Shown here in pieces: positions 1 to 6,870 of a stretch of DNA of 24,307 nucleotides. The stretch lies in contig CATZRJ010000030.1 in assembly GCA_958423535.1 (NCBI GenBank), positions 1-24,307 of the forward strand. The letters are read 5' to 3'. The DNA is from an uncultured Collinsella sp. (GTDB taxonomy: Bacteria; Actinomycetota; Coriobacteriia; Coriobacteriales; Coriobacteriaceae). Position numbers and translations under genes: made by a program. The notes beneath the pieces were generated by a model. That model did not search any database. It was given only the letters and a program-made list of their open reading frames with translations, and was not told where the DNA came from. Every line of letters begins with the position of its first letter. The stretch's first letter is position 1.

Positions 1-56
1 GGGTATGGACGGCCGGTCCGGGTCCGGCCCCGTAATCCGGCATGGTTTTGGAATGA

Positions 57-72
57 TGCCAGTTCACTGGCA
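57..72. repeat. Short inverted repeat downstream of the first gene
   Basis: The sequence is a 7-bp perfect inverted repeat around a two-base centre (TGCCAGT-TC-ACTGGCA). It lies about 35 bp past the stop codon of the minus-strand gene ending at 107. It has no T tract on either side, so it is a poor intrinsic terminator. It may only be a weak hairpin. No other feature is visible in bases 1-106. Confidence 0.3.
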
Positions 73-106
73 GGCAAACTAGGTTGTTCTAGTACCTTGT
101 CGCCGA

Positions 107-1264
107 CTAATTCCCGATTTCCAACCAGTTGCACAAAACATTTGCCCGCAGTCGCGTCTCAGCGTGCCTCATTGCTCCGGTTTTGGCTTTATATCGAACC
201 CCCAAGCGGTCACAGACACTTCTGACTATGGCGTCTAGCTGCTTTTTGTCGTTAAGCATATTGTGAGTTACTAGGAACACGTCGAAACCCATGCTCTGGA
301 GCGCAGTCATACGCTCCGCATCGTGGTTAAGTACCGCGCCTGATCCATGGATGACTTCACCTTGGATCTCGATAATTACCGCCTTCATTAGGATTGGGTT
401 TACGATCACGATATCGCCGTAGCAAACCTTTTGACCTGCGATGCTTTGGGCCGCTACGGATAGAGGGGTTAAATTGTTGAGGTACACGTATCTGAATCCT
501 GCACCACCTAGACGTCGAGAGCGGCTTAGAAGCATTACCCCCGCGACCTCGAGTGGAGATGCAGCAATGCCGATAACTTGTTGAGCGGCATCATAAAACT
601 GCTTTCCCCACATTTGACTTTTGACCTTGTCGGCGAATCGATGCAGGTCGCTCAGTTCGATGAGCGGCTTTCTCATCCAAAGAGAAGTACCTTTGAGTTT
701 TGTAACCTCTCTCCCATCTTCACGCTTATTCGTTTGGCCTTCATTATCTGGGGCTTTTACGGTTGCGCGGGCGTAAACTCGTTTTCAAGGTACCTCGCCT
801 TCGCCTTCTCCAAGTTCGAACAGATCCAGCGTGCTGGAATTGCGATTCTCCTCTGCCGCCATTTTTAACTGCATTTCGGCAGCGGGAGTCGGCTCGAAAA
901 CAGAAAACCAGCCGCAAAGTTCGTACATAGCCAACACGAGATCTATTTGAGAAACAAAGCGTGTCATTGTAAATAACGTGTTAAGCGGGTTGGTGACACT
1001 AAAGCCTAAAGGAGTATCGATTGTGGTGCCGGCATCCGATATCCCTTCCCATCGAATAGTGGAGCGCAATCCCGAGTGGTGATTACAGCAACCAGGCGAA
1101 GCAACAGCAATAATCGGGGTCTTGAGGACGTCGACTACGAAAGGGGCTTGGGATAGAGCTCGCCAGCCGTCTTCGGCGTTAGGTAGGCGCGGGTAAAGGT
1201 CGCGCACTTGCGGTGGGCAGCGCCAGTAGCGGAATGCGGTGTTTGCGCAGACGATTTCATCCAT
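107..1264 (-). pseudogene. Coriobacteriia Vsr/DUF559-like protein, split by in-frame TGA
   Basis: Two ORFs (1264-785, 159 aa, and 676-107, 189 aa) lie in the same reading frame. They are separated by a single TGA at 785-787 and 36 open codons, so they read as one protein of about 385 residues. The N-terminal half begins with a 'FRYWRCPPQV' signature that I recognise from large paralogous families in Collinsella-like genomes. The C-terminal half has the layout of a DUF559/Vsr-like PD-(D/E)XK nuclease fold: 'VIIEIQGEVIHG', then a D-x-x-R-x-x-x-L helix and 'GFDVFLVTH'. The ATG at 1264 has a strong ribosome binding site (AGGGGAGG on the minus strand, 1270-1277). The internal ATG at 676 has no good one. 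The simplest reading is a nonsense mutation in a linker rich in Gly and Glu. The function of the family is unknown to me; a DNA-related or AbiEi-like role is only a guess. Confidence 0.6.
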
Positions 1265-1569
1265 GAGGGCCTCCCCTGGTATCGGTCTCAGGCTGTGTGG
1301 AATGTGGTCATGGCCGATTATCTACCGGGGCTTCATGCGGGTAAGTACCGGAAGCAAACCAAAAGCTTGACGAGTTCTGCTGAAAAACCGTCATGTGATA
1401 GAAATCCGCTGGAAGGCGCTCTGGGCATGTGGTCCATGTCTCCATATTTGCGCTCGCATCACATGGGGAATTCAATGAAAATACGCATGCGTTTTATACA
1501 AAACGAGCAATGGCGTCAGCAAAAAGGGTTCGATAAAAAAATGACGCCTTAGACGACTACGAGTAATTT
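1265..1569. other. Intergenic stretch without a supported gene
   Basis: I see no convincing ORF here. A 10-bp perfect palindrome (ACGCATGCGT) lies at 1483-1492. On the minus strand it is preceded by TATAAA with a weak TTGCTG 18 bases upstream, which could be a distant promoter for the gene starting at 1264. That promoter call is weak. Confidence 0.3.
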
Positions 1570-1602
1570 TTGGTGTCAGTTTTGGTGTCACCCTTGGTGT
1601 CA
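1570..1602. repeat. Three direct repeats of TTGGTGTCA with 12-bp period
   Basis: TTGGTGTCA occurs at 1570-1578, 1582-1590 and 1594-1602, exactly 12 bp apart. On the minus strand the block can be read as a repeated Asp-Thr-Lys peptide followed by a stop. Repeats of this kind next to a tRNA 3' end recall either the repetitive tails of some tyrosine integrases or integrase arm-type sites. That link is inference. No integrase gene is present in the window. Confidence 0.45.
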
Positions 1603-1637
1603 AAAAGAAAAAGGCCAGAGGCTTAATACCTCTGACC
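1602..1637 (-). terminator. Intrinsic terminator of the tRNA-Val gene
   Basis: On the minus strand a 9-bp stem (GGTCAGAGG / CCTCTGGCC, one G-T wobble) with a 7-base loop is followed directly by TTTTTCTTTTT. It begins about 12 bases after the CCA end of the tRNA, as expected for its terminator. Confidence 0.9.
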
Positions 1638-1648
1638 TGTGCTTTAGA

Positions 1649-1723
1649 TGGTGGGCGATACAAGATTCGAACTTGTGACCCCATCCGTGTGAAGGATATG
1701 CTCTACCCCTGAGCCAATCGCCC
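1649..1723 (-). tRNA. tRNA-Val (anticodon CAC)
   Basis: This is a complete cloverleaf on the minus strand. The acceptor stem is GGGCGAT/ATCGCCC (1717-1723 with 1653-1659). The D arm contains GCTC and GAGC. The anticodon stem is TATCC/GGATG around the loop TTCACAC, with anticodon CAC at 1689-1691. The T arm is ACAAG-TTCGAAT-CTTGT. CCA is encoded at 1649-1651. It reads GUG codons. Its own terminator follows at once. tRNA 3' ends are common integration sites, and the repeats just beyond it are suggestive, but no second copy of the 3' end was seen in the window. Confidence 0.97.
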
Positions 1724-1861
1724 GTCGCCTTTCGGCAAAAGAGATACTATCATAGCCGCGCGTGGTTTACCAAGAACTTTTTGCCCTCGATTTTAAATTC
1801 GTGGGCGCAAACCTCGCCACCGCTATCAGAGCAGCCGACAAACCACCAGCTAAACAGCCCT

Positions 1862-2692
1862 CTATCGCTTGATCCACGATGTCTCGGGGCGGCAAATGAG
1901 CCGCGCGTTGTTGTAGGCCATGTCGAGTGTGAGGCAGGTGCGCGCAGCGTAAAAGCCGTCCTCGCGCTGGATGGTCAGCGCCAACTCGGGCTTGTCGCCG
2001 GTCAGGCACAGCGGCAGGAGCAGTTGGATCCGGCCGCCGTAGAACTGCGGCACCGCGAGCGTGTAGTTGGCTGCGGCGCGGCGGGCGGCCTCGACGACGG
2101 CGCCTTCAAAGGCGCGACGCAGCAGCAGCGAGTTGTTCTCCCCCATCAGGCTGGCGGGAATGCGCGTAAGGTTCTCCTCGTCGCCCAGAATGTGGTCGAT
2201 GTTGGAGCGGATGGGCAAGCGGTAGTCAAAGACCAGCTCGGAGGGGTCCTCGGCAAAGCGTACGCGGCATGGCAGGTACTCAAATGAGACCAGCATGGGG
2301 TCGCTTTCCTTAAAGAAGCCCTTCAAAAACCAGCGCTGGCGCGCATCGGGCTTGGTGTTGGGCTCAAATAGGCCGTAGATGGTCTCGTAACGACGTGTGT
2401 ACAGGCCGGTGTTGAATAGGCACCGGTCGTCGTCGAACACTAGCGGCAGGTTGGACGGCGCGGTCTGGTCCGCGTCGCGCTCAGTCAGGAACACCGCGCG
2501 GCTAAACGAAAACGACAGGTAGTTTTTGAGGATGCGGTTGCTAGGACCCCAGTCCTCGGGATCGGCGAGGTCGACCAGGCGGTCGTAACAGGGCTCGGGG
2601 CAAAAGGCAAACTCGTAAACATTGCTGCACAGTGTGCTGGGGATTTCCATGTGGTGTCCAATCCATTCAATAACTGGCGTGCGGATGCTCAA
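1862..2692 (-). CDS. DUF3825 domain-containing protein
   Basis: The protein fits DUF3825. It has 'YEFAFCPEPCYDRLVDLADPE' early, 'DWGPSNRILKNYLSFSFSR' near residue 50, and the C-terminal signature 'LTLDMAYNNARLI' near residue 257. The family has no established biochemical role. The reading frame opens with a TTG at 2692, only three bases after the Doc-type gene stop (2696). The ATG at residue 15 fits the usual family N-terminus better, although its ribosome binding site is also weak. The tight spacing suggests co-transcription with the upstream toxin-like gene and translation by coupling. Since Doc toxins normally need only a Phd-type partner, a DUF3825 gene as the last cistron is unusual. No promoter of its own is visible. 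Confidence 0.8.
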   Translation of the reverse strand: MSIRTPVIEWIGHHMEIPSTLCSNVYEFAFCPEPCYDRLVDLADPEDWGPSNRILKNYLSFSFSRAVFLTERDADQTAPSNLPLVFDDDRCLFNTGLYTRRYETIYGLFEPNTKPDARQRWFLKGFFKESDPMLVSFEYLPCRVRFAEDPSELVFDYRLPIRSNIDHILGDEENLTRIPASLMGENNSLLLRRAFEGAVVEAARRAAANYTLAVPQFYGGRIQLLLPLCLTGDKPELALTIQREDGFYAARTCLTLDMAYNNARLICRPETSWIKR

Positions 2693-2695
2693 ATT

Positions 2696-3211
2696 TTATA
2701 TGTGCGACGGGTCACCCGTGCCCGCAATGCAACCGCGGCGGAGCTCTTCGGCGAGTCCGCTGGTCGTGCGACGACTAGAAACGAGGTCCTGAATCCAGGC
2801 GTAGTACTGGTTGTCTTTGGGCTCGGGGCTGTCGGACAGCACAACCGGGGTGCCGGCGAACCTTAAGACGGACAACGCAAAGACAAGGCTGGTGCGTTTG
2901 TTGCCGTCCTCAAAGATGTGGTCCTTGACCATGTGCTCGGCCACGTAGGTGACCTGGTCAAAGATGTCTGCGAAGCGATCGGCCGGCGATTGGCCGAATA
3001 TCGTACAGAACGCACCCGCAAGTACGGACTCGACGCGTCCAAGCTCAAGCGCGGCCCGGGCGCCTGTGGCGTCGGTTATATAGCAGCGCCCGACCGTCAT
3101 CAGCGTGATGTGCAGACGCATTACGGCCGCGGCCATAGCTTCGAGCGAACCGGCATCATCGAGCACGAGCGGCGCGAACGGATGAGCGCTCCGCTGCGTT
3201 GCCGCCATCAT
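2696..3211 (-). CDS. Doc-type Fic-fold toxin
   Basis: Residues 98-106 read H-I-F-E-D-G-N-K-R. This is the Doc variant of the Fic motif, with Lys where AMP-transferring Fic proteins carry the second Gly. In phage P1 Doc this fold phosphorylates EF-Tu and stops translation. The chain is 171 aa, longer than classical Doc (about 125 aa). It begins at a double ATG at 3211 with GGAGA upstream. Its first codon overlaps the stop of the upstream 61-aa gene (ATGA), so the two are translationally coupled, as in toxin-antitoxin pairs. All key motif residues are present, so the enzyme looks intact. Substrate and activity are inferred from the family. Confidence 0.82.
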   Translation of the reverse strand: MMAATQRSAHPFAPLVLDDAGSLEAMAAAVMRLHITLMTVGRCYITDATGARAALELGRVESVLAGAFCTIFGQSPADRFADIFDQVTYVAEHMVKDHIFEDGNKRTSLVFALSVLRFAGTPVVLSDSPEPKDNQYYAWIQDLVSSRRTTSGLAEELRRGCIAGTGDPSHI

Positions 3212-3393
3212 GAGTTCTCCAAGAGCCTGAGCGCGTTGGGCATGCCCTCAATGGTCAGCCGAACAGCTTCGTCGATTGACGTGGCGCCGTCGAGCAAAAT
3301 CGTTGATGCTGAATTTGCCACGTGCGCAGTTGAATGATTTTCTTGAGCAACGCAATCAGCGTCGTCATCTTGTTGAACATAGTTCCAAGGCAT
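3208..3393 (-). CDS. 61-aa protein, candidate antitoxin of the Doc-like toxin
   Basis: This short acidic protein is not recognisable as Phd by sequence. Its position argues for an antitoxin or toxin-neutralising role: it has a strong GAGGAG site 7-12 bases before its ATG, and its stop overlaps the Doc ATG by four bases (ATGA). The C-terminal half ('SIDEAVRLTIEGMPNALRLLEN') could form one amphipathic helix able to bind the toxin. It is preceded by a separate HTH regulator, so DNA binding may have been moved into that gene. The function is inference from context only. Confidence 0.6.
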   Translation of the reverse strand: MPWNYVQQDDDADCVAQENHSTAHVANSASTILLDGATSIDEAVRLTIEGMPNALRLLENS

Positions 3394-3404
3394 GTCTGAC
3401 TCCT

Positions 3405-4094
3405 CTATAGCCTTACAGACGAAATAGCCCGCGAGTCGTACTCCAGGGCGATCGGTTGCCAGACGAGGTCTCCGATAGTACAGTCCAGGGTTTTTGCGAG
3501 CGCCATTGCCGAGGAGACCGAGGCACGGCGCAGGTCGAGCTGGTTCTGCTCGTAGAGTTGTATGGCTCGAAGCTTAACCCCCGATTGGACGGCGAGCTGT
3601 TTTTGCGTTAGTCCGGCCGCCTTTCGTGCCGCTTTGAGGCCCTTTTTGTCTGTCTGGGCGTTGTTCCATTTTTCGATGACAATCTGGGCGAACTTGTCTT
3701 CGGAGGCCTCGTGGAGCGGATGGTACGAGCCGATGATCCAATCGAGCGGGGCGACTTCGAGTAGCTCATTAAAGCCCAAGCTGTACATCAATTGCGTATA
3801 GGCCAAAACCCAGCCCGCCCAATACTGAGGCGAACGGTCGAACGGATAGGTCTCCCTGCATTCGACGGAAGTCAGTCCCGCATGGGCGATAATATCGCGC
3901 GCGAGCTCGTCGCCCGCCATGCCGCAGACGACGCGAGGCATACCGCGCTCAAACTGTTTCATCTCAAGAGCGTTCGACAGGATCGCCGTCAGCTCGGCAG
4001 GATTCAATCCTTGGTCACAGAGGGCAAAATCGACCGCCTCGCCCAGAGTTCTCATGGCATCTTCGAGATACATCTCACTGTAGGCGTGGGTCAT
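3405..4094 (-). CDS. Regulator with C-terminal XRE-type HTH
   Basis: The protein has an N-terminal region of about 140 residues ('MYLEDAMRTLGEAVDFAL', then 'YWAGWVLAYTQ' near 91-101) and an XRE-like HTH at about 152-212 ('GLTQKQLAVQSGVKLRAIQLYEQ'). I recognise this architecture from Coriobacteriia and Firmicutes families that neighbour small toxin-like genes such as DUF3990 and DUF3791. Here the partners are the 61-aa protein, Doc and DUF3825. The ATG at 4094 follows GAGAGGGG at a suitable distance. The gene ends 11 bases before the 61-aa gene starts, so it probably heads a four-gene operon and may autoregulate it. An inverted-repeat element lies just upstream. The N-terminal domain function is unknown. 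Confidence 0.8.
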   Translation of the reverse strand: MTHAYSEMYLEDAMRTLGEAVDFALCDQGLNPAELTAILSNALEMKQFERGMPRVVCGMAGDELARDIIAHAGLTSVECRETYPFDRSPQYWAGWVLAYTQLMYSLGFNELLEVAPLDWIIGSYHPLHEASEDKFAQIVIEKWNNAQTDKKGLKAARKAAGLTQKQLAVQSGVKLRAIQLYEQNQLDLRRASVSSAMALAKTLDCTIGDLVWQPIALEYDSRAISSVRL

Positions 4095-4199
4095 CGCTCG
4101 TCATCCCCTCTCGAATGATATCGACGATACGGATTCCCTCAAACGGGTTTTCGGCAAGTGGCTGCCGATATTCTATACTGGCTTCTAAGACTCTCCGAG
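4075..4199 (-). pseudogene. Possible 3' remnant of a gene upstream of the regulator
   Basis: In the frame ending at 4075 the peptide 'ENPFEGIRIVDIIREGMTSDD' looks protein-like and overlaps the start of the HTH gene by 20 bases. That is the usual geometry of coupled genes. Upstream of about 4200 the frame runs into the inverted-repeat element and loses any protein character. This may be the tail of a gene removed or displaced by that element. I do not recognise the family, and it could also be chance. Confidence 0.25.
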
Positions 4200-4201
4200 T
4201 T

Positions 4202-4325
4202 CGGAAGTGCGGGGAAAGACCGAGTTCCGCCAACCAGACCCCGGTTATACCCTTTCGTGACCTGCGGTTTTGACGCCAAAATTTGGTTTGTGCTCGGCTG
4301 GTTGCTATTTTTCCCCGCACTTCCG
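4202..4325. repeat. Intergenic inverted-repeat element (about 124 bp)
   Basis: Perfect 16-bp arms, CGGAAGTGCGGGGAAA at 4202-4217 and its complement at 4310-4325, bound this block. Inside them a second pair, CAACCAG at 4231-4237 and CTGGTTG at 4298-4304, extends the fold. The element fills most of the gap between the broken TOPRIM-like gene and the HTH operon. I associate this arm sequence with recurrent intergenic repeats in Collinsella, but that is recollection. It could be a non-autonomous mobile element (MITE-like), a structured RNA or a transcription barrier. Bases 4326-4440 show no gene. Confidence 0.7.
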
Positions 4326-4440
4326 GAAATGGGCGTTATGGCTGTGTTGTGCACGGCAAGAAAAGCGCCGAGAAAAGGGCAATCAAGCGGCAGCCGGTAG
4401 TCTTGGGAAGCGTTATGGGTATTGCGGTGGCTGTAAGCCT

Positions 4441-4971
4441 TTACCGGATGAGGTCTGCCAGGCACAACTCGCCCTTGGGGATCTTCGAAAGTCGCTTGTC
4501 TTCCCTGGCGGCTGCCGTAAGCGAATCGGCATCCCAATAACTTTTGAGGAAGCCTTCCCTCTTTACCTCGTGCATGCCGAGCTCCTGTTTGCAGAAGTCG
4601 CTCGATTTCATGCGTCCGCCGTGCCAGCGTCTCCACGAGCCCTCTCGAATAATGGCCAGCACCTCTATCTCGGGATGGGTCACGTAGCTAACCACCGGGA
4701 AGCGGCCGGCGTACAGGTTGCCGAGTTTGAAGCGTTCTTTCCTCGAGTCCAGCACCCTGACGATGCAGACTGGCCAGTCATAGTCTAAGTTGAGGTAGTT
4801 ATCTTGGATATCGGAGGCTTTGCGCAGGCGGGTGACGTCCACGACGTCGGCCTCTGAAAAGACGAGCGCGTCCGCCTAGAGGAGAATGTCCACGGCCACC
4901 TGTTCCGCTGTTCCCTCGCAGGAGATGATCGGATGATATCCCGCAAAGCGAAAACCGTTATCACCGCTCAT
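4441..4971 (-). pseudogene. TOPRIM-like partner of the AAA ATPase, in-frame TAG
   Basis: Reading from the ATG at 4971, whose first 11 bases overlap the end of the ATPase gene, the frame is open for 176 codons except for one TAG at 4876-4878 (codon 32). The start has 'IISCEGTAEQVAVDILL', which resembles the glutamate motif of TOPRIM nucleases. Further on come 'IVRVLDSRKE' and 'THPEIEVLAIIREG', then a C-terminal 'KGELCLADLIR'. The layout (ATPase then small TOPRIM-like protein, overlapping genes) is that of AbiL/RloB-like or OLD-like two-gene defence systems. The exact family is not certain. A 133-aa ORF starting at 4842 remains downstream of the stop but would lack the proposed active-site glutamate. 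Most likely it is a nonsense-inactivated gene. Confidence 0.6.
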
Positions 4972-6136
4972 CGGACACCTCCTCTGCGACGAGCTCTTTA
5001 AGCGTGCGCACGTCGGCGTAGCGCGGAGCGGTCCCCTTCACAAAGTTCGAGGCGAATACCTCCGATTTCTTGTTCTCGATGCGTTTTACGCGGTCGGCGT
5101 ACTTCACCACGCGCGCACCGCTGTTGCGTCGGGCGAGAAAGAACACGTTGTCCTTGCGGTGCACGTGATCGAGGAGCTGCGGGTAGTGAGTCGTGAAAAC
5201 CAGCGTCGCGCCGTTGGGGTTGGTCCCGCGGGCGGCAAACAGATCAAGCACGACGTTAACCAGTTGGCGGTTAAGGTGGTTCTCCACCTCGTCGACTAAA
5301 AGGTAGCCGCCGGAGCGCAGGACCCTCATTGCGCGCTGCACCAGCCCTAGGCCACGTACAGTGCCGGAGGAGAGCACCTCGGTGAGCCCCCGCTCGGAGA
5401 TCGTGATGGGCTCGCGACCTGTAAACGTCAGTACGAAGGCGCGACCGGAGTCCCGGACCTCGAGGTGCTCGATGCCAGAGTCGAAAACACGAAGCACGTC
5501 GTCGAGACCGTTGAATTGCTCAGTGAGGCGGAAGCCACCGTCGCGCAATGTTATCGCTCGGATGCGATGGCCGAAGTCCTTGGCGAGCACAGCGGCTGCG
5601 ACGGAAACGTCAGGCGGCGTAAGCGCCGCCCAAGAGTCCGGCATCTGAGCACGGTCGCACAGCGGGGACGCGAGTTTCTCGATTTCGGCCCAGGATGCCA
5701 GGGTCGAGCGCTTGAGGGCCTTGGCTGGCAGCGAAGAAATCACCTCATCGGAGAACGTCAGCTCGGGACCGTCGTCGCCTCCTTCGACGGTCTGCAGCAC
5801 CGACTCGAGCAAGTAAAGACGATCTGCGTGCCATATGACGCACTTGAGCTTGGACGGGCCGTCGAACGCGGCGGGGAACGTTGATGGGAGCCCGCCGCCG
5901 CGCGCCGGAGAGCCGTCAACAATGCGGCAGGCGAGCTCCAGCAGGTTCAGTGCTGTTGTCTTGCCCGTAGCGTTAATGCCCGCCAGCGCAACGACGCTAT
6001 TCACGTAGAGATGGTCCGCCAGTTCGAAAGCCGACTCATCGGAGGCCGTCACGCGGTCGGAGGCGAACAGGTCGATTTCGAATAACCCGTCTTCGAACAT
6101 CGAGAGATGGTCGAAGCAAACCTTTAACAACTTCAT
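4961..6136 (-). CDS. AAA/ABC-type ATPase of a two-gene defence-like pair
   Basis: The 391-aa protein has Walker A 'GINATGKT' at 53-60, a signature-like 'LSSGTVRGLGLVQRA' near 250-265, Walker B 'YLLVDEVENHLN' at 278-289 (D282, E283) and a switch histidine in 'TTHYPQ' (H317). This is the AAA_21/SMC-like group found in OLD, Septu, AbiL and retron-linked ATPases. It overlaps the next gene by 11 bases, so the two proteins were made as a set. The ATG at 6136 follows AAAGG at a normal distance. An extended -10 promoter with an overlapping inverted repeat lies directly upstream. All ATPase motifs are intact even though the partner has a stop codon. A role in phage defence is inferred from family and context. 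Confidence 0.85.
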   Translation of the reverse strand: MKLLKVCFDHLSMFEDGLFEIDLFASDRVTASDESAFELADHLYVNSVVALAGINATGKTTALNLLELACRIVDGSPARGGGLPSTFPAAFDGPSKLKCVIWHADRLYLLESVLQTVEGGDDGPELTFSDEVISSLPAKALKRSTLASWAEIEKLASPLCDRAQMPDSWAALTPPDVSVAAAVLAKDFGHRIRAITLRDGGFRLTEQFNGLDDVLRVFDSGIEHLEVRDSGRAFVLTFTGREPITISERGLTEVLSSGTVRGLGLVQRAMRVLRSGGYLLVDEVENHLNRQLVNVVLDLFAARGTNPNGATLVFTTHYPQLLDHVHRKDNVFFLARRNSGARVVKYADRVKRIENKKSEVFASNFVKGTAPRYADVRTLKELVAEEVSDER

Positions 6137-6150
6137 CTCAAGCCTTTCGA

Positions 6151-6182
6151 ATACTTGAAACAGAATTTATGGCTCAAGTATA
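6151..6182 (-). promoter_or_regulatory. Promoter -10 with overlapping operator-like inverted repeat
   Basis: On the minus strand TGTTATACT (TATACT at 6177-6182) forms an extended -10 about 40 bases before the ATPase start. Perfect 8-bp arms ATACTTGA (6151-6158) and TCAAGTAT (6174-6181) flank 15 bases, and the upstream arm overlaps the -10. That is the geometry of a repressor site. No good -35 is seen. No regulator gene is adjacent, so the binding protein is unknown. Confidence 0.5.
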
Positions 6183-6294
6183 ACACATGAAGGATATCGC
6201 GAATTAAGCCTGCCACTAGGCAGAAAAGGCTTATCCGCATTGCCGACCTCGTCGATATGCAGGTTCAAATGCTTAGACATTTGATCAAATCGTA

Positions 6295-6321
6295 CAAAAA
6301 TGGCGAGGTACGTACCTCGCC
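6295..6321 (-). terminator. Terminator after the MNT/RelB-like genes
   Basis: A perfect 20-bp palindrome, GGCGAGGTACGTACCTCGCC (6302-6321), forms an 8-bp stem with an ACGT loop. On the minus strand it is followed by ATTTTTG. It lies about 45 bases past the stop of the gene ending at 6368. Confidence 0.75.
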
Positions 6322-6367
6322 GATCTGGCACCTCCAAGACGACAGTCTCTTCGGTGGTTAAATTCTC

Positions 6368-6556
6368 TCACGCTTCAGGAGCTTTTAGAGCTGCATCGAT
6401 TAGATCGGCGCCGTTGTCGAAGCAACCGGACTCCCCCGTCGCTAAGAACGCATCACCTTCGTGAATGGCCTGGAGGGTCACCGAGTTTGGTTCTTTGGAA
6501 GGGAAAGGCCGCGGGCTGGTATTCGTAAGCTCCTCGTCCCGCTCATGTTGTTTCAT
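6368..6556 (-). CDS. 62-aa RelB/DinJ-like protein
   Basis: I chose the ATG at 6556, which overlaps the 3' end of the MNT gene by 14 bases. Residues from about 23 ('PNSVTLQAIHEGDAFLATG') to the end resemble the C-terminal, toxin-binding part of RelB/DinJ antitoxins ('PNAETIAAI-EG' type). The N-terminal ribbon-helix-helix DNA-binding part is missing. At 62 aa it is shorter than the usual 85-95. No RelE/YafQ-like toxin follows; a terminator does. It may be a truncated antitoxin or a new partner of the nucleotidyltransferase. The family call is moderate. Confidence 0.55.
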   Translation of the reverse strand: MKQHERDEELTNTSPRPFPSKEPNSVTLQAIHEGDAFLATGESGCFDNGADLIDAALKAPEA

Positions 6557-6842
6557 AGACACGCACCTCATCCTGCTCGATGCTTTTGCGGAAGGCCGGG
6601 CGCATGTGCTCTGGTGGGTTGGTGACGACATCGACCTTTCGCCCAAGTTCCATCTCGAGCTCATAGGAGAGTTCGTAAAGCGTGCCGAACGTCATGGTGT
6701 TGCCGCAAACTAGGCGCAAGTCAATATCGCTATCGGGCGTTTGCTCGCCTCGGGCAAACGAGCCAAGTAAATATGCTTCGCTGACGTCGTATTGAGTCAG
6801 CACGCGGAAGACGGCAGTGGATATGTCGGTAGTCGAAATCAT
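6543..6842 (-). CDS. MNT-type minimal nucleotidyltransferase
   Basis: The 99-aa protein carries the nucleotidyltransferase motif G27-S28 ('LLGSFARGE') followed by D39-x-D41 ('PDSDIDL'). This is the pol-beta fold seen in MntA antitoxins, which AMPylate HEPN toxins of the HepT family. Both metal-binding aspartates are present, so it should be active. The normal HEPN partner is absent on either side. Instead a 92-aa protein precedes it (28-base gap) and a RelB-like 62-aa protein overlaps its end. The ATG at 6842 has only a weak ribosome binding site, so coupling to the upstream gene is likely. Substrate unknown. Confidence 0.85.
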   Translation of the reverse strand: MISTTDISTAVFRVLTQYDVSEAYLLGSFARGEQTPDSDIDLRLVCGNTMTFGTLYELSYELEMELGRKVDVVTNPPEHMRPAFRKSIEQDEVRVYETT

Positions 6843-6870
6843 GGGTTATTTACCGTTCAACAGTAGAACG

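Noticed and set aside
1570..1602. CRISPR-like array
   Set aside because: Only three 9-bp units with 3-bp gaps; no spacers, no Cas genes. No CRISPR array was found anywhere in the window.
1472..1684. 70-codon minus-strand ORF running out of the tRNA
   Set aside because: It starts inside the tRNA-Val gene and passes through its terminator, so it is not a protein gene.
4139..4636. Overlapping ORFs on both strands in and near the inverted-repeat element
   Set aside because: They have no protein likeness or ribosome binding sites and only reflect open frames through structured non-coding DNA and the opposite strand of the TOPRIM-like gene.
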